Shown in pieces: positions 15,362-24,981 of a DNA stretch of 47,564 nucleotides. The stretch is from Chloracidobacterium sp. UBA6041 (GTDB lineage Bacteria > Acidobacteriota > Blastocatellia > Pyrinomonadales > Pyrinomonadaceae): contig DIYZ01000064.1 of the NCBI GenBank assembly GCA_002427845.1, positions 1-47,564 on the forward strand, read 5' to 3'. A model generated the notes under the pieces. It did no database searches and was not told the DNA's origin. It saw nothing but the letters and a program-made list of their open reading frames with translations. Position 1 is the first letter of the stretch, and each line of letters begins with the position of its first letter. Position numbers and translations under genes: made by a program.

Positions 15362-18042
15362 AAACCGATGAAGCGTCTCTTCATCGCGACACCACGGCGC
15401 TTAGACGGCCTGTGGGTAGAAGGCGAGATTCATCCATTGTCGGGATCTATAACGACGCTCTACGCCATAAGGATGGGGCACTTACAGCGGCCTATCGCCT
15501 AGAAACGCCCGCCACCATGTTTGCGAACGACATGCTTGTCGATATTCGTTACGACGATCTTGCAAGGATGCTCGCTTTTGAGAAGCCTGCGGGCACGTTG
15601 GTTCAGTTCAGATACTCAACTATTCCTGATCTTGGGCAGGCTATTACCGGCGTCATCGATTCGCGTGCGCCGGAAGGAACACACACGTTAGCCTCTTTGC
15701 TTCAATCGTCGAATCTCGATTACCTACGGGGAGTGGCTAACAGCCTTCCTTATCGTCGCAGCGTGCTCACGATGTGGGTGAGAGTTCCACCGAAGCGACG
15801 CGGCAATTCCACAATGAGCGCGCTCGCGGACTTCAGACACGCGTTGAGAGATGAGGCGAAGATACGCGGGGTCCTCAGCGCGTTGCGAAGCCTACCTGAT
15901 ATCTATTCTCGGACCGCAGACGACTCAGTGGTGAGACGGACTTTAGAAGATGAACGGCGCGCTTATGGCCATGCGAACCGCGTGTGGCGGCAGATAGAGA
16001 ATTCGTCTCCGCTCACGCTACGTCGTTTTACCCGCAAAGAGATATGGGAAGCGGTGTTCTTCGGCCACTGTCAAAACGCAGGCTCATTTCCTGTCTTACC
16101 GGAAAGACCAGGAAGAGATCTGCGGGATTATCTGTGCGGCGAGACAATCGAAGGCGAGCTGAACTACCGAATGCACGGCGACTATCCGGTAGCGATAGTG
16201 TCGATGTTTACGCCGCCCAACGAGTTTGTAAGCGCTGATGCGCTTCGTGGCTTAATCGGACGCAGAGATTTCAATAGCAGACATACGCTAGTCACTGAAT
16301 ACCTGTTCCCTGAACAACGCAAGGAAACAAAGCGTCTTGATCGACGCATCAAGCAGGTGAAACGCACCTTCACGAAGAGGGACAATCCCGAAGGCGCGGC
16401 GGCGCTAAGAAGCTTGCGTTCTGTGCGCGAAGGAGTGGCGGGAGCACGTGAGGCGCTCTTGCCGACACGCTTCTATGTGATCCTTTATGGTGAGCGCGCC
16501 ACAAACTTCTCAGAGCTGCAACGATCAGTAGACGCTCTTGACGAGCAATGCGAAAGAACGGTCTCTGCCATTCGACAAATTCCGGGGGCCAATGCCGAAC
16601 GCGAAGAGCCTGAGGCATTGCGAGCACTTTACTCGTCAGCAATCGTCGGAGAATTGAGTCCCAAGCTTACAGGGCGCGAGTTAACTGAGATTTCGAATTC
16701 GGTCGTCGCGCTAACGCCGACTGAAGACTCCTGGCTGGGGGCGGCAAGGCCGCATACATTACTTTCAACTGTTACAGGCAGGTTGGTTGGCATCGACCTG
16801 TTCGACCGCAATCAGATTCCTTCTCCACTCATTCAGATCATTGCAGCGCCGCGAGGCGGCAAATCAATTCTGATGGCGCAGTTCGCTTGCGACATATTGG
16901 CAAGCATGCGCGAGGCGAGCGTCAATGCTGTCGATATTGGCGAAACGTTGCTGCCGTTGGTAACTGTGCTCGGCGGTCGTTACATCCGCCCGCAGCCGGA
17001 TGAAGTCCGCGCCATCAACATCTGGTCTTATCCCGAACTCAGGGATGGTGAGATGCCGGACGACGTGCAGAAAGCGCTGGTTGTCGGTGACCTGAAGATG
17101 CTGGCCCGAGTGAAGGACGATGACAAGACAGCGGAGGACGTTATCAGCGCAGTTGTCTCTCAGGTCTATGAGAACATTGTTTCTCAAAATGGACCCGGTC
17201 GCCCCTTGTTCGAGCCTGTGCTCTCTCACTTCGTAGCCCAGCTCAAGACTTATCCTTTCGATTCCGAAATGGTCAGAGAACGGCGCGAGACACTCGTGCT
17301 GGGTCTCAGCAATTACATCGGTCACCCGTGGCTGGATGCGCCAACGCATCCAGACTACGAGGCGAAGTCGCCCTTCGACGTATTCGAGCTAGGATCGCTC
17401 AAGGACTTTCCGAACGACATAAAGCTATCGCTCGCTTATCGCATTGCGGCATATGTCGCCCGCTGCATCGGGCGGCGGCGCGCTGATGGCACTCGTGCCC
17501 CAACTGCCAATCTGTTCGATGAGATGTGGGAAATCAAAGAAGAGTATCCATTCATCTTCAAGGTACTTCAGCACGCTGGCCGCAAGGGACCGAAGGAAAA
17601 CTCGATTACGATTCTTGCAACACATGCCTTCGAAGATATCGAGGATGTCGCCTCACTCTCGAAAACGGGTAATGTCATTTTCGTCGGCAAGCAACTCGGC
17701 GACTACTCGAAGATCATCGCTCATGCAAAGTTGTCAGAGAACGGCGCGGCGGCTATTGCGCACATCAAGACCGCGCCCGGAAGGTTCTCTCAATTTGTAA
17801 TGGTGATAGGCAGCGGGCCTGACCAGGTGGTCGAGGTCGTTCAGCATGAACTCAGTCCGTTGATGCTGTGGACGCTTACAACTAACGCTGATGAGAGGAA
17901 CGCGCGGAGTCTTGTTAGCGCCTACCGTCCAGAGTGGGCTGATATGCAGGTCCATGCGTGGTTGGCGGAACGTTATCCGCGCGGCTTGACCGCCGTGGGT
18001 CTGCGAGAAATCGACGAATCACTATTTGAAGTCGCCGCCTGA
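15331..18042 (+). CDS. virB4: VirB4-like T4SS ATPase
   Basis: This 903-residue protein has a VirB4/TraC-type N-terminal half and a RecA-like ATPase half. The Walker A is AAPRGGKSILM (about residues 505-513), in which GGKS replaces the common GTGKT spacing. The Walker B is NLFDEMWE (about 726-733), followed by the typical TILATHAFEDIED stretch. VirB4 energises pilus and channel assembly and is the most conserved T4SS subunit. It overlaps virB3 by 31 bases and is followed after 30 bases by the virB5-like gene. The whole open frame is intact. This protein would be the best phylogenetic marker for the secretion system. Confidence 0.9.
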   Translation: MERALTYDRLETDEASLHRDTTALRRPVGRRRDSSIVGIYNDALRHKDGALTAAYRLETPATMFANDMLVDIRYDDLARMLAFEKPAGTLVQFRYSTIPDLGQAITGVIDSRAPEGTHTLASLLQSSNLDYLRGVANSLPYRRSVLTMWVRVPPKRRGNSTMSALADFRHALRDEAKIRGVLSALRSLPDIYSRTADDSVVRRTLEDERRAYGHANRVWRQIENSSPLTLRRFTRKEIWEAVFFGHCQNAGSFPVLPERPGRDLRDYLCGETIEGELNYRMHGDYPVAIVSMFTPPNEFVSADALRGLIGRRDFNSRHTLVTEYLFPEQRKETKRLDRRIKQVKRTFTKRDNPEGAAALRSLRSVREGVAGAREALLPTRFYVILYGERATNFSELQRSVDALDEQCERTVSAIRQIPGANAEREEPEALRALYSSAIVGELSPKLTGRELTEISNSVVALTPTEDSWLGAARPHTLLSTVTGRLVGIDLFDRNQIPSPLIQIIAAPRGGKSILMAQFACDILASMREASVNAVDIGETLLPLVTVLGGRYIRPQPDEVRAINIWSYPELRDGEMPDDVQKALVVGDLKMLARVKDDDKTAEDVISAVVSQVYENIVSQNGPGRPLFEPVLSHFVAQLKTYPFDSEMVRERRETLVLGLSNYIGHPWLDAPTHPDYEAKSPFDVFELGSLKDFPNDIKLSLAYRIAAYVARCIGRRRADGTRAPTANLFDEMWEIKEEYPFIFKVLQHAGRKGPKENSITILATHAFEDIEDVASLSKTGNVIFVGKQLGDYSKIIAHAKLSENGAAAIAHIKTAPGRFSQFVMVIGSGPDQVVEVVQHELSPLMLWTLTTNADERNARSLVSAYRPEWADMQVHAWLAERYPRGLTAVGLREIDESLFEVAA

Positions 18043-18072
18043 AATACCAGAGTTACTGAAAGGAACGAATCC

Positions 18073-18957
18073 ATGAAGAACGCTCTCAAGCGGATATTGC
18101 TCGGCATTTTGCTCGGCGCGATTCTAGCGCCCGCTACCACCCAAGCGCAGTTTACCGTCTTCGACCCCGCGCAGTACTCGCTGCAGATTGAGCGGCAAAT
18201 TGAAGAGGCCAACCGTTGGCTAGAACGGATCAATCAGTACACAAATGAGATCAACAAGATGGTTGAGCAAATCACCACTATGAAGGGTGTACTGACTCAA
18301 GCCGAGAAGCTGGTCCTGCACAATGCAAATCTGACGCGCACGATGGCGCAGATCGGTCAAACCGTGCGCGACGTTTTCGCGCTGAAAAGGGCAATGGAGA
18401 CGATGGTTATCTCGCGTCTCAATATGATCAAGGCAATCAAGACCCGCCTTGCGAGCGGGATCTTTGATCCGCAGGCCGATCTACGCGACTTTGAAGACTA
18501 CCTGCGCAACTCCATCGGTCGCACAGAGCAAGACAAGATTGCCACTATGAATCGCATAGCGATGTTCGACGCGACTTTGGCTCGCCTCTACCACGATTTG
18601 CAAACTGCCGAAGCAAGACAGGCCGGCGCGGCACTCGAAATGAATCAGGCCAAAGACAAGCTTGAGGCTGAGCTGGCAAAGCCGCAAACGGAACAGTGCG
18701 CGACATGCATTTCCGACCTGAAACTCGAGATCGCTTCTTGCGAGAAAATGATTGCGGATTTGGATACTCAGATTTCGAATCTGTCTACGCAGATTGAGGA
18801 CCGCGTGAAGCTGTACAACCTGACAATGGAGGAGCGCGTGCGAATTGCTAATCGCGTTAAGGCCACAGATGAAGCGTGGGACCAACTTTCAATTGTCAAA
18901 GACGGCATCTTCGAGGCAATTGAGCGAGGCGGCGTGCCGTCTCCATCGCCGCGATGA
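18073..18957 (+). CDS. virB5: VirB5/TrbJ-like T4SS protein
   Basis: This 294-residue secreted protein has an AAAGGA upstream of ATG 18073 and a signal peptide ending near TTQAQ (about residue 25). The mature protein begins FTVFDPAQYSLQIERQIEEA, the recognisable opening of TrbJ/VirB5 proteins. Long amphipathic helices with heptad-like Leu/Ile spacing follow. A CATC pair near residue 215 could form a disulphide. VirB5-like proteins sit at the pilus tip or in the periplasm and help receptor contact. Position between virB4 and virB6 supports the assignment. Confidence 0.78.
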   Translation: MKNALKRILLGILLGAILAPATTQAQFTVFDPAQYSLQIERQIEEANRWLERINQYTNEINKMVEQITTMKGVLTQAEKLVLHNANLTRTMAQIGQTVRDVFALKRAMETMVISRLNMIKAIKTRLASGIFDPQADLRDFEDYLRNSIGRTEQDKIATMNRIAMFDATLARLYHDLQTAEARQAGAALEMNQAKDKLEAELAKPQTEQCATCISDLKLEIASCEKMIADLDTQISNLSTQIEDRVKLYNLTMEERVRIANRVKATDEAWDQLSIVKDGIFEAIERGGVPSPSPR

Positions 18958-19011
18958 CCTTCGAGCGGATCTTGCAGAGTTGAAGGAATCAACGAACGGA
19001 AAATCAGACCA

Positions 19012-21027
19012 ATGAATAACAGACGAGCATTGCGATTTGTCATTCTCCTTGCGCTTCTCCTATTGCCGATTATGGTGCAAGCGCAGGCCCCGGCCCCAAC
19101 GCCGCCATCGGTAAGATCGCTATCAGATAACATCGCGGCACTGTCGCAGCGAGCGGGCTCACTGCTGCCGTACTTCGAGAACGAGATCGTGTCGAAGTTA
19201 ATCGGCTGGTTTGAGCTGCTGGCTTGGGTAATAGGTAATTGCTTAGCCGGATTCGCAATGCTGCGCATAATCCGTGAAGACAATGGTGAAGGACCAAATC
19301 TCTATTGGTGGTTTGGCAGGTTGGCTTTGTTCTTCATGTTGTCAGGAACAAGTCTGGCAATTATCAACGGCATGAGCGGCATTGGGTATGAGATCGCCAA
19401 CGGTAACGAAACGGGCCAGCAATCAGTTCTCCAAAGGCTCTACCTGGCTCAGCGCGAAAGCTTCAATGATTCATACGCCAAGTTCCAACAGAACCTGTTC
19501 ACCGTCAAAGTCGACGGCCGTGAGACAGCGATTGACTCTGTGCCACTGGGAAGTGAATCCGTGCTGGGCATAATCGTCGATAGGGAGAGCACGATCCAAA
19601 ACTTCGATCAAAAAACTGATGTCTCTCAGTGGAGCATCTCCACGATGATGACCTGGCTTACCTTCGAGCGGGCTTTGATTGAGTTCGGAGATTTGATTCT
19701 GGTGATCCTTGCGGCTGCTCTCACGCTTGGGATGAAGCTCGCAATGCCGTTCATGCTCGCCGGCATCGTCGATAAACAAATAGCCAGCAAAACCACTTAT
19801 CCTTTTTTTTACGGCTTGGTCGCATTGACACTCGTTTGGCCCTCGGTCTCGAAAATTATCCGCATCGTGGCTTACATGTGGGGCAATGTGGCAATGGCGG
19901 TCGGCGACGGCGATCCTTTATACATCTGGAACTACGGGACGATGCGGGCGATCACTGACCCGCTGGCACAGCCGCAATACACGGTTGCGCTTGCTGCTTT
20001 TGGTATGGGCCTTGGCGCACTTTGTCTTTACGGCACTCCTTTCATCTCGCTGTACTTCCTCTCGGGGCGGATCTACGAATCGGTGGCGACTGTCGTCTCA
20101 AGTTGGATGGGCGCGATGATTGGCACTGGCATTGAGAAGTACAGTGCCGAGGCCGCCGCCTCAATCAACAGGCAGGCAGAGACTACACAGTACGGCGCTG
20201 GATACCAGGCGGATGTGACACGATCGGGCGGGCAATTGGAAGCAGGTAACATGAGGGCTCAGGGACAGCGGACGGCCCAACTAGCTTCGATTCAAGCGGC
20301 GTTGACGGGCCAGGTCGCGGCGACATCGGGCGCGGCAACCACCCAACGAATGATCGTTCAGGCAGCGGCTGGTTTTCAGAAGTCTCAAGTCGGCGCTGAT
20401 GTCGGGCGCAGCATTCGCGAAACGAATATCTCGCGCGACCAGCAAGTTGGGACGACGGTCGCGGGAACAACGAAGGAAAAAGTCATGGCTGCCGGTGAAT
20501 CACATGCCGCGAAGAATGACCTCTGGGGGCGTAGTCTTGCCGAAGCCGTCCCGCCCGAGATTCCGATTGTTCGTCCTGCTCTGAGCGGCGGGTTTCAGAA
20601 CGCGGCGATCGGAAACCGCAACCGAATCGTAAATCAAACCGCCGATGTTTATCGGGAGGGCGTGACCGGCCTGCAGAACACGGCTGCCGATAAGTCTGTT
20701 GCCAGCAGCCAACAATACGAGTCGGACATTAAGGTTGCGATCGATAAGCAAGCCGGGTCTCAGATTGCTGGAGTGAACGCCGGCGCTGGTGAGGCTATTG
20801 GTGGTTACAGGCGTGGCGCCGGAGAGGCACGCCGCGGAGTGGACGAGAATTACCGACAAGAGCTTGGCGCAAACAAAGAGGTTTATGGTACTCAGGTTAA
20901 CGCTGCTGCGCAGATTCGCGATGCAGGATTTCAGTCGGCTTCATTGCGACAAGCCGCTGCAGTCATTGCTGCCGTTGGGCGCGAGATTTCGAGAGAGGTT
21001 GGACAAGGGATGCGTATACGATTCTGA
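19012..21027 (+). CDS. virB6: VirB6/TrbL-like polytopic T4SS membrane protein
   Basis: This 671-residue protein begins with a signal-like segment (ILLALLLLPIMVQAQ). It has about six to seven hydrophobic helices between residues 60 and 370, including LIEFGDLILVILAAALTLGM and LYGTPFISLYFLSGRI. These match the VirB6/TrbL core of the inner-membrane channel. Residues about 375-671 form a soluble Ala/Gln/Gly-rich tail with repeated helical stretches, longer than in standard VirB6 and reminiscent of extended VirB6 or TraG-like tails. It is the last clear secretion gene of the plus-strand run, with an ORF6N gene 40 bases downstream. The tail may face outward and contact the recipient, but that is inference. 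Confidence 0.75.
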   Translation: MNNRRALRFVILLALLLLPIMVQAQAPAPTPPSVRSLSDNIAALSQRAGSLLPYFENEIVSKLIGWFELLAWVIGNCLAGFAMLRIIREDNGEGPNLYWWFGRLALFFMLSGTSLAIINGMSGIGYEIANGNETGQQSVLQRLYLAQRESFNDSYAKFQQNLFTVKVDGRETAIDSVPLGSESVLGIIVDRESTIQNFDQKTDVSQWSISTMMTWLTFERALIEFGDLILVILAAALTLGMKLAMPFMLAGIVDKQIASKTTYPFFYGLVALTLVWPSVSKIIRIVAYMWGNVAMAVGDGDPLYIWNYGTMRAITDPLAQPQYTVALAAFGMGLGALCLYGTPFISLYFLSGRIYESVATVVSSWMGAMIGTGIEKYSAEAAASINRQAETTQYGAGYQADVTRSGGQLEAGNMRAQGQRTAQLASIQAALTGQVAATSGAATTQRMIVQAAAGFQKSQVGADVGRSIRETNISRDQQVGTTVAGTTKEKVMAAGESHAAKNDLWGRSLAEAVPPEIPIVRPALSGGFQNAAIGNRNRIVNQTADVYREGVTGLQNTAADKSVASSQQYESDIKVAIDKQAGSQIAGVNAGAGEAIGGYRRGAGEARRGVDENYRQELGANKEVYGTQVNAAAQIRDAGFQSASLRQAAAVIAAVGREISREVGQGMRIRF

Positions 21028-21067
21028 TTCCGGCTTGCGGAACTTCAATCATCGACCTTCATTGAGA

Positions 21068-21616
21068 ATGACAAAAAAGAAACCGCCCATCGCGACCAAA
21101 GCCCTTGTTCCCGTAGAGCTGATTGAGCGCCGAATCTATCTCATTCGGGAACACAAGGTGATGCTCGACAGCGAACTCGCAGAACTCTATCAAGTGCCAA
21201 CCAAGGTTTTTAACCAAGCCATCAGCCGTAACCGTAACCGCTTTCCCGAAGACTTCATGTTTCAGTTGACGCTGGAAGAAGACGAATCTTTGAGGTCACA
21301 AATTGTGACCTCAAAGATGGGTCGAGGCGGTCGGAGATATCGGGCGTTTGTATTCACTGAACAAGGCGTCGCTATGCTGTCTAGCGTGCTTAATAGTGAA
21401 CGCGCAGTTCAAGTGAACATTACCATTATGCGCGCCTTCGTTCGCCTCCGGGAAATGATGGACTCGAACAAGGAATTGGCCGCAAAGCTCAACGCGCTGG
21501 AGAAGAAATACGACAGCCAGTTCGCGGTAGTGTTCCAGGCAATTCGCAAACTTATGCAGCCGACACGAGGGCTGGGTTCTCGGCGGATCGGCTTCAGGGC
21601 AGGTGAGAATGACTGA
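21068..21616 (+). CDS. ORF6N-domain protein
   Basis: ATG 21068 is chosen; the frame extends upstream into virB6 without protein-like composition. The 182-residue protein has an ORF6N domain over about residues 15-105: RRIYLIREHKVMLDSELAELY, then NRNRFPEDFMFQLT, then FVFTEQGVAMLSSVL. A coiled-coil C-terminus follows (LAAKLNALEKKYD). ORF6N proteins are DNA-binding proteins widespread in phages and mobile elements, often placed as regulators or antirepressors. Being 40 bp downstream of the T4SS run, it may regulate transfer, but there is no direct evidence. It converges on the sigma-54 activator gene. Confidence 0.85.
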   Translation: MTKKKPPIATKALVPVELIERRIYLIREHKVMLDSELAELYQVPTKVFNQAISRNRNRFPEDFMFQLTLEEDESLRSQIVTSKMGRGGRRYRAFVFTEQGVAMLSSVLNSERAVQVNITIMRAFVRLREMMDSNKELAAKLNALEKKYDSQFAVVFQAIRKLMQPTRGLGSRRIGFRAGEND

Positions 21617-21667
21617 CAGTCTTGGCCCGACCAGAATCTAAGAGCGACTCAATCAAAGGTCAATTTC

Positions 21668-22702
21668 TCACGGGGCGACGCTGCTTTTGATGCGCTGCCG
21701 TGCGCGCTCAACGCGTTGGTAAAGGGAAACTCTGTCAATGCGTAGGAGGCGCGCGGCTTTGCTGTGACTGCCAGTCTGTTTTCGTAGCTGCTCATAAGCG
21801 CGGAGCAGCATGCAGTCAAGGAAATCATCGAGTGAGTCATTTTCACGAAAGATGATTGGGAGCTGGGTAGCCATCTCGGATAGCAGACTGGCGGGTAGAG
21901 CGCGAAAGATTGCTTCTGTTGTTATAAGTTCACTTTCGAATGTCGTAGCGACTAGTCGTTCTATCACGTGGCGAAGCTGACGGACGTTACCAGGCCATGA
22001 ATACACGGATAAGGCTGTCAAACCTTCTTCTTCGATCTTGTGACGCTGCGGACATTTCATCTTTTCATCGGCATGGCGAAGGAAGTATTCGACAAGGAGT
22101 GGTATGTCAGACGAACGCTTACGCAAAGGGGGAGTCTCGATTGTCAGTACGGCTATCCTATAAAAGAGATCGTCCCTGAATTTACCCGCACCGATCTCTT
22201 GTCCCAAGTTGCGATTAGTGGCTGCAATCACTCGGACATCGATGGCAATCTCATTATGACCGCCAATAGGTCGGACTGCGCCCTCTTGCAAAACACGTAG
22301 GAGTTTGACCTGACAAGCGGGAGACATTTCTCCAATTTCATCTAGGAAGATGGTTCCCATGTGAGCCGCTTGGAAAAGACCTTTTTGTTTCTGATTAGCT
22401 CCGGTGAAAGCGCCTCGTTCGTACCCAAAGAGTTCTGATTCGAGGAGAGTTTCACTGAGCGCGCCGCAGTTGATCGAAATGAACGGCAGCGCCGCGCGTC
22501 CACTTTGTTGATGGATAGCGCGGGCTACTAACTCTTTCCCGGTCCCTGAGTCGCCAGTGATCAGAACGGTAAGATCGCAACGGGCAGTTGTCTCTATCTG
22601 GCGAGCAAGAGCCTTCATCGGCTGGGAGTTGCCAATGATGCCAATGTCCTTTAGAGAGAACTTCGAATTCACGATCGTTTCCCCTAGCTCGTCCGTCATC
22701 AC
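21668..22702 (-). CDS. sigma-54-dependent transcriptional activator lacking a sensor domain
   Basis: This 344-residue bacterial enhancer-binding protein has Walker A GDSGTGKE (50-57), the sigma-54-contacting GAFTGA loop (97-102), Walker B FLDEIGEM (119-126), and a Fis-type helix-turn-helix at the end (HSKAARLLRIDRVSLYQRVERA). The AAA+ domain starts at about residue 20, so there is no receiver, GAF or PAS domain. Such activators are regulated by a partner protein or are constitutively active. It is divergent from the S9 peptidase operon. The long inverted repeat at 22743-22875 is a likely binding site. I found no convincing -24/-12 promoter nearby. Confidence 0.9.
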   Translation of the reverse strand: MMTDELGETIVNSKFSLKDIGIIGNSQPMKALARQIETTARCDLTVLITGDSGTGKELVARAIHQQSGRAALPFISINCGALSETLLESELFGYERGAFTGANQKQKGLFQAAHMGTIFLDEIGEMSPACQVKLLRVLQEGAVRPIGGHNEIAIDVRVIAATNRNLGQEIGAGKFRDDLFYRIAVLTIETPPLRKRSSDIPLLVEYFLRHADEKMKCPQRHKIEEEGLTALSVYSWPGNVRQLRHVIERLVATTFESELITTEAIFRALPASLLSEMATQLPIIFRENDSLDDFLDCMLLRAYEQLRKQTGSHSKAARLLRIDRVSLYQRVERARQRIKSSVAP

Positions 22703-22742
22703 CGATGAGGACTGGGTTTGGTTTGCGCCCCTATACCTTGAA

Positions 22743-22875
22743 AGACGGGAGTATTGGACAGAAATTCCAATTTGCGAGAGAATATGCGCAATTTTAGTGT
22801 CTCTTGGTTCGCTTCCCGACCGTTGAGCGAATCTTTTTTGATCGAGGCTGGAATTTCTGGCCGAGTCTCCCGTCT
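22743..22875. repeat. 27-bp inverted repeat between divergent genes
   Basis: Arm 1 (22743-22769) and arm 2 (22849-22875) are inverted copies. The outer 9 bp (AGACGGGAG) and inner 11 bp (CAGAAATTCCA) are identical and separated by 7 bp of partly conserved sequence in both. The arms are 79 bp apart between the activator gene and the S9 peptidase gene. Paired 27-bp sites upstream of an operon are typical enhancer or operator sites; the sigma-54 activator is the obvious candidate ligand. Confidence 0.7.
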
Positions 22876-22950
22876 ACAACAGATATAGACCGAATTAAAA
22901 CGAACAGGGATGAAATCGTTTTTGTAGATCGCACCTAGTTAGGTAAGGAC

Positions 22951-24921
22951 ATGAGATCAAGAAAGCCAGCGAATGCCTTTCGAGACTGTAGCAAGGGAAA
23001 AGCGGTTACGCTTGCTATTGCCATCGCGCTGTTTGCTCCTCCCGCTGCCTCAGCGCAAAGCGAAGTTAGCTCGCCTGGTAAGAACATCGAAGCGGTCGGC
23101 GTCCCACCGATTCCTGCTTCGCTCGTTCACGAGGTTCAGCCGTATACGAGCATCTATGGACTACCTTTGGCCGGATGGGACGAGGCGAAGCGCGAGATCC
23201 GGTTAAAGGGACTTTCCAGCGCCACTTGGATTTCTCGTGTTAAGAGCCCTGGCGCCGTGCCAGAAATTTCATCGATCTACATTCAATCGAGCGGCATCTA
23301 TGACGTTTACTTCCAACCGCAGGGGACGTATCTCGCATACACAAGAGACGAGAGTGGCAACGAGTCGTTTCAACTCTATTCCTATGAGATTGGCGCTGGT
23401 AAGACAACGCTGCTGTCAGATGGAAAGTCCAGAAATACAGAGCCAGTGTGGTCTAACGCCGGCGACAAGATAGTTTACAGTTCAACTCCTTCCGGTACTT
23501 CAGGCGTTAATCTTCGTTTGCTCAATCCGTTTGAGCCTAAAACCGATCATCTGTTGGCCCAATCCTCGGGCAGTTACTTCAAAGCCTATGACTGGTCGCC
23601 TGACGACAAGCAGATTGTCTACTGCGACTTCACTTCAAATACAGCCAGCACCCTGTGGCTAGTTGACATTGCTAGCGGTAGCAAGTCTTTACTCTCGCCG
23701 AAGACAGCTAAATCTGAGCTCTATGACTTCCCGGTATTCAGCAAAGACGGCAAAGGTATCTACGTAGTTACCGATCACGATTCTGATTTTCGACGATTGG
23801 CTTATATCGATCTAGCTTCTCGGAAGATGAGTTACATCCCGTCCGCGCGGCAGTGGGATGTTGACGAGTTTCAGATCGCACCTAATGGAAAGACGGTGGC
23901 TTTTATTACGAATGAGGACGGGATTTCGCGGCTACATCTGTTCGATATTGCGGCCAGCAAAGAGCGTGCTTCGGCGCAGATTCCGCTCGGTATCATTTCC
24001 GATATCAAGTGGCGGAAAGACTCCACCGAACTAGCTTTCAATTTCAAATCATCAAGGACTCCAAATGACGTGTACTCGGTGAATGCTCAGACCGGCAAAG
24101 TGGAGCTTTGGGTAACGAATGGCGCTGATACATCGAAGTTCTCACAGCCGGAACTAATTCATTGGCCGGCAGTCGACAAGAGGTCCGTATCTGGATTTCT
24201 CTATCGGCCTCCGGTTAATTTCAAGGGTAAGCGTCCCGTAATCATCGACATCCACGGTGGGCCAGAGGAGCAGCATCGTCCGGGATTTGGCTATGAAGAT
24301 AACTACTTCTTGAACGAATTAGGCGTCGCGAAGATCTATCCGAACGTGCGCGGCTCATCGGGTTATGGGAAAGCATTCTTGCATCTTGACGACGGCGTAC
24401 GGCGTGATGGTGCAGTTAAAGATATCGGCGCTTTGTTAGATTGGATCAAAACCCAACCAGATCTAGATGCCGATCGTGTGCTGGTGGAGGGCGCGAGCTA
24501 CGGGGGCTACCTCGCGCTCTCAACAGCATTCACGTACGGCGACCGCATTAAGGCCGTCATATCAGACAGTGGCATCTCTAATCTCGCCAGTTTCGTCGAG
24601 CATACGGAAGGATGGCGACGTGAGATTCAGCGTGCGGAGTTCGGCGATGAACGCGATGCGAAGACTAGAGAATTCATGGAGCGCACGGCGCCGCTCACCA
24701 ACGCCCAAAAGATGAAGAAGCCTTTGCTGATCATTCAAGGACAGAATGATCCCCGTGTTCCAGTTAGTGAAGCGGCGAGGCTTGTTGCAGCCACGAAGGA
24801 TCGGATTCCCGTTTGGTATATCGTCGCGAAGGATGAAGGCCACGGATTTGTGCAACAGAACAACCGAGAGTATCGACTCTACGCAACGGTACTATTTGTC
24901 AAAGAGTTCTTGCTCAAGTGA
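22951..24921 (+). CDS. secreted S9-family prolyl oligopeptidase
   Basis: This 656-residue protein has an N-terminal signal peptide ending near SASAQ (about residue 36). A beta-propeller-like region with repeated Asp/Trp/Ser blades follows (for example VWSNAGDKIVYSS, YDWSPDDKQIVYCDF). The C-terminal alpha/beta-hydrolase domain carries the nucleophile S516 in GASYGGY, D600 in GQNDPRV and H631 in EGHGF. This is the prolyl oligopeptidase/acylaminoacyl-peptidase plan, cutting short peptides after proline or similar residues in the periplasm. It is followed after 60 bp by a 60-residue secreted peptide gene and then by a secreted TPR-CHAT protease. A role in processing that peptide is an attractive but untested idea. 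Confidence 0.88.
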   Translation: MRSRKPANAFRDCSKGKAVTLAIAIALFAPPAASAQSEVSSPGKNIEAVGVPPIPASLVHEVQPYTSIYGLPLAGWDEAKREIRLKGLSSATWISRVKSPGAVPEISSIYIQSSGIYDVYFQPQGTYLAYTRDESGNESFQLYSYEIGAGKTTLLSDGKSRNTEPVWSNAGDKIVYSSTPSGTSGVNLRLLNPFEPKTDHLLAQSSGSYFKAYDWSPDDKQIVYCDFTSNTASTLWLVDIASGSKSLLSPKTAKSELYDFPVFSKDGKGIYVVTDHDSDFRRLAYIDLASRKMSYIPSARQWDVDEFQIAPNGKTVAFITNEDGISRLHLFDIAASKERASAQIPLGIISDIKWRKDSTELAFNFKSSRTPNDVYSVNAQTGKVELWVTNGADTSKFSQPELIHWPAVDKRSVSGFLYRPPVNFKGKRPVIIDIHGGPEEQHRPGFGYEDNYFLNELGVAKIYPNVRGSSGYGKAFLHLDDGVRRDGAVKDIGALLDWIKTQPDLDADRVLVEGASYGGYLALSTAFTYGDRIKAVISDSGISNLASFVEHTEGWRREIQRAEFGDERDAKTREFMERTAPLTNAQKMKKPLLIIQGQNDPRVPVSEAARLVAATKDRIPVWYIVAKDEGHGFVQQNNREYRLYATVLFVKEFLLK

Positions 24922-24981
24922 GAACAACCCTTTAACCCAAGCCGCAGCAACATCGCGGCCCAACCCAACAGGAGAAAGACC

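Noticed and set aside
22700..22950. sigma-54 promoter (-24/-12) between the activator and the S9 gene
   Set aside because: GG and GC dinucleotides with the required 10-base spacing in a proper context could not be found.
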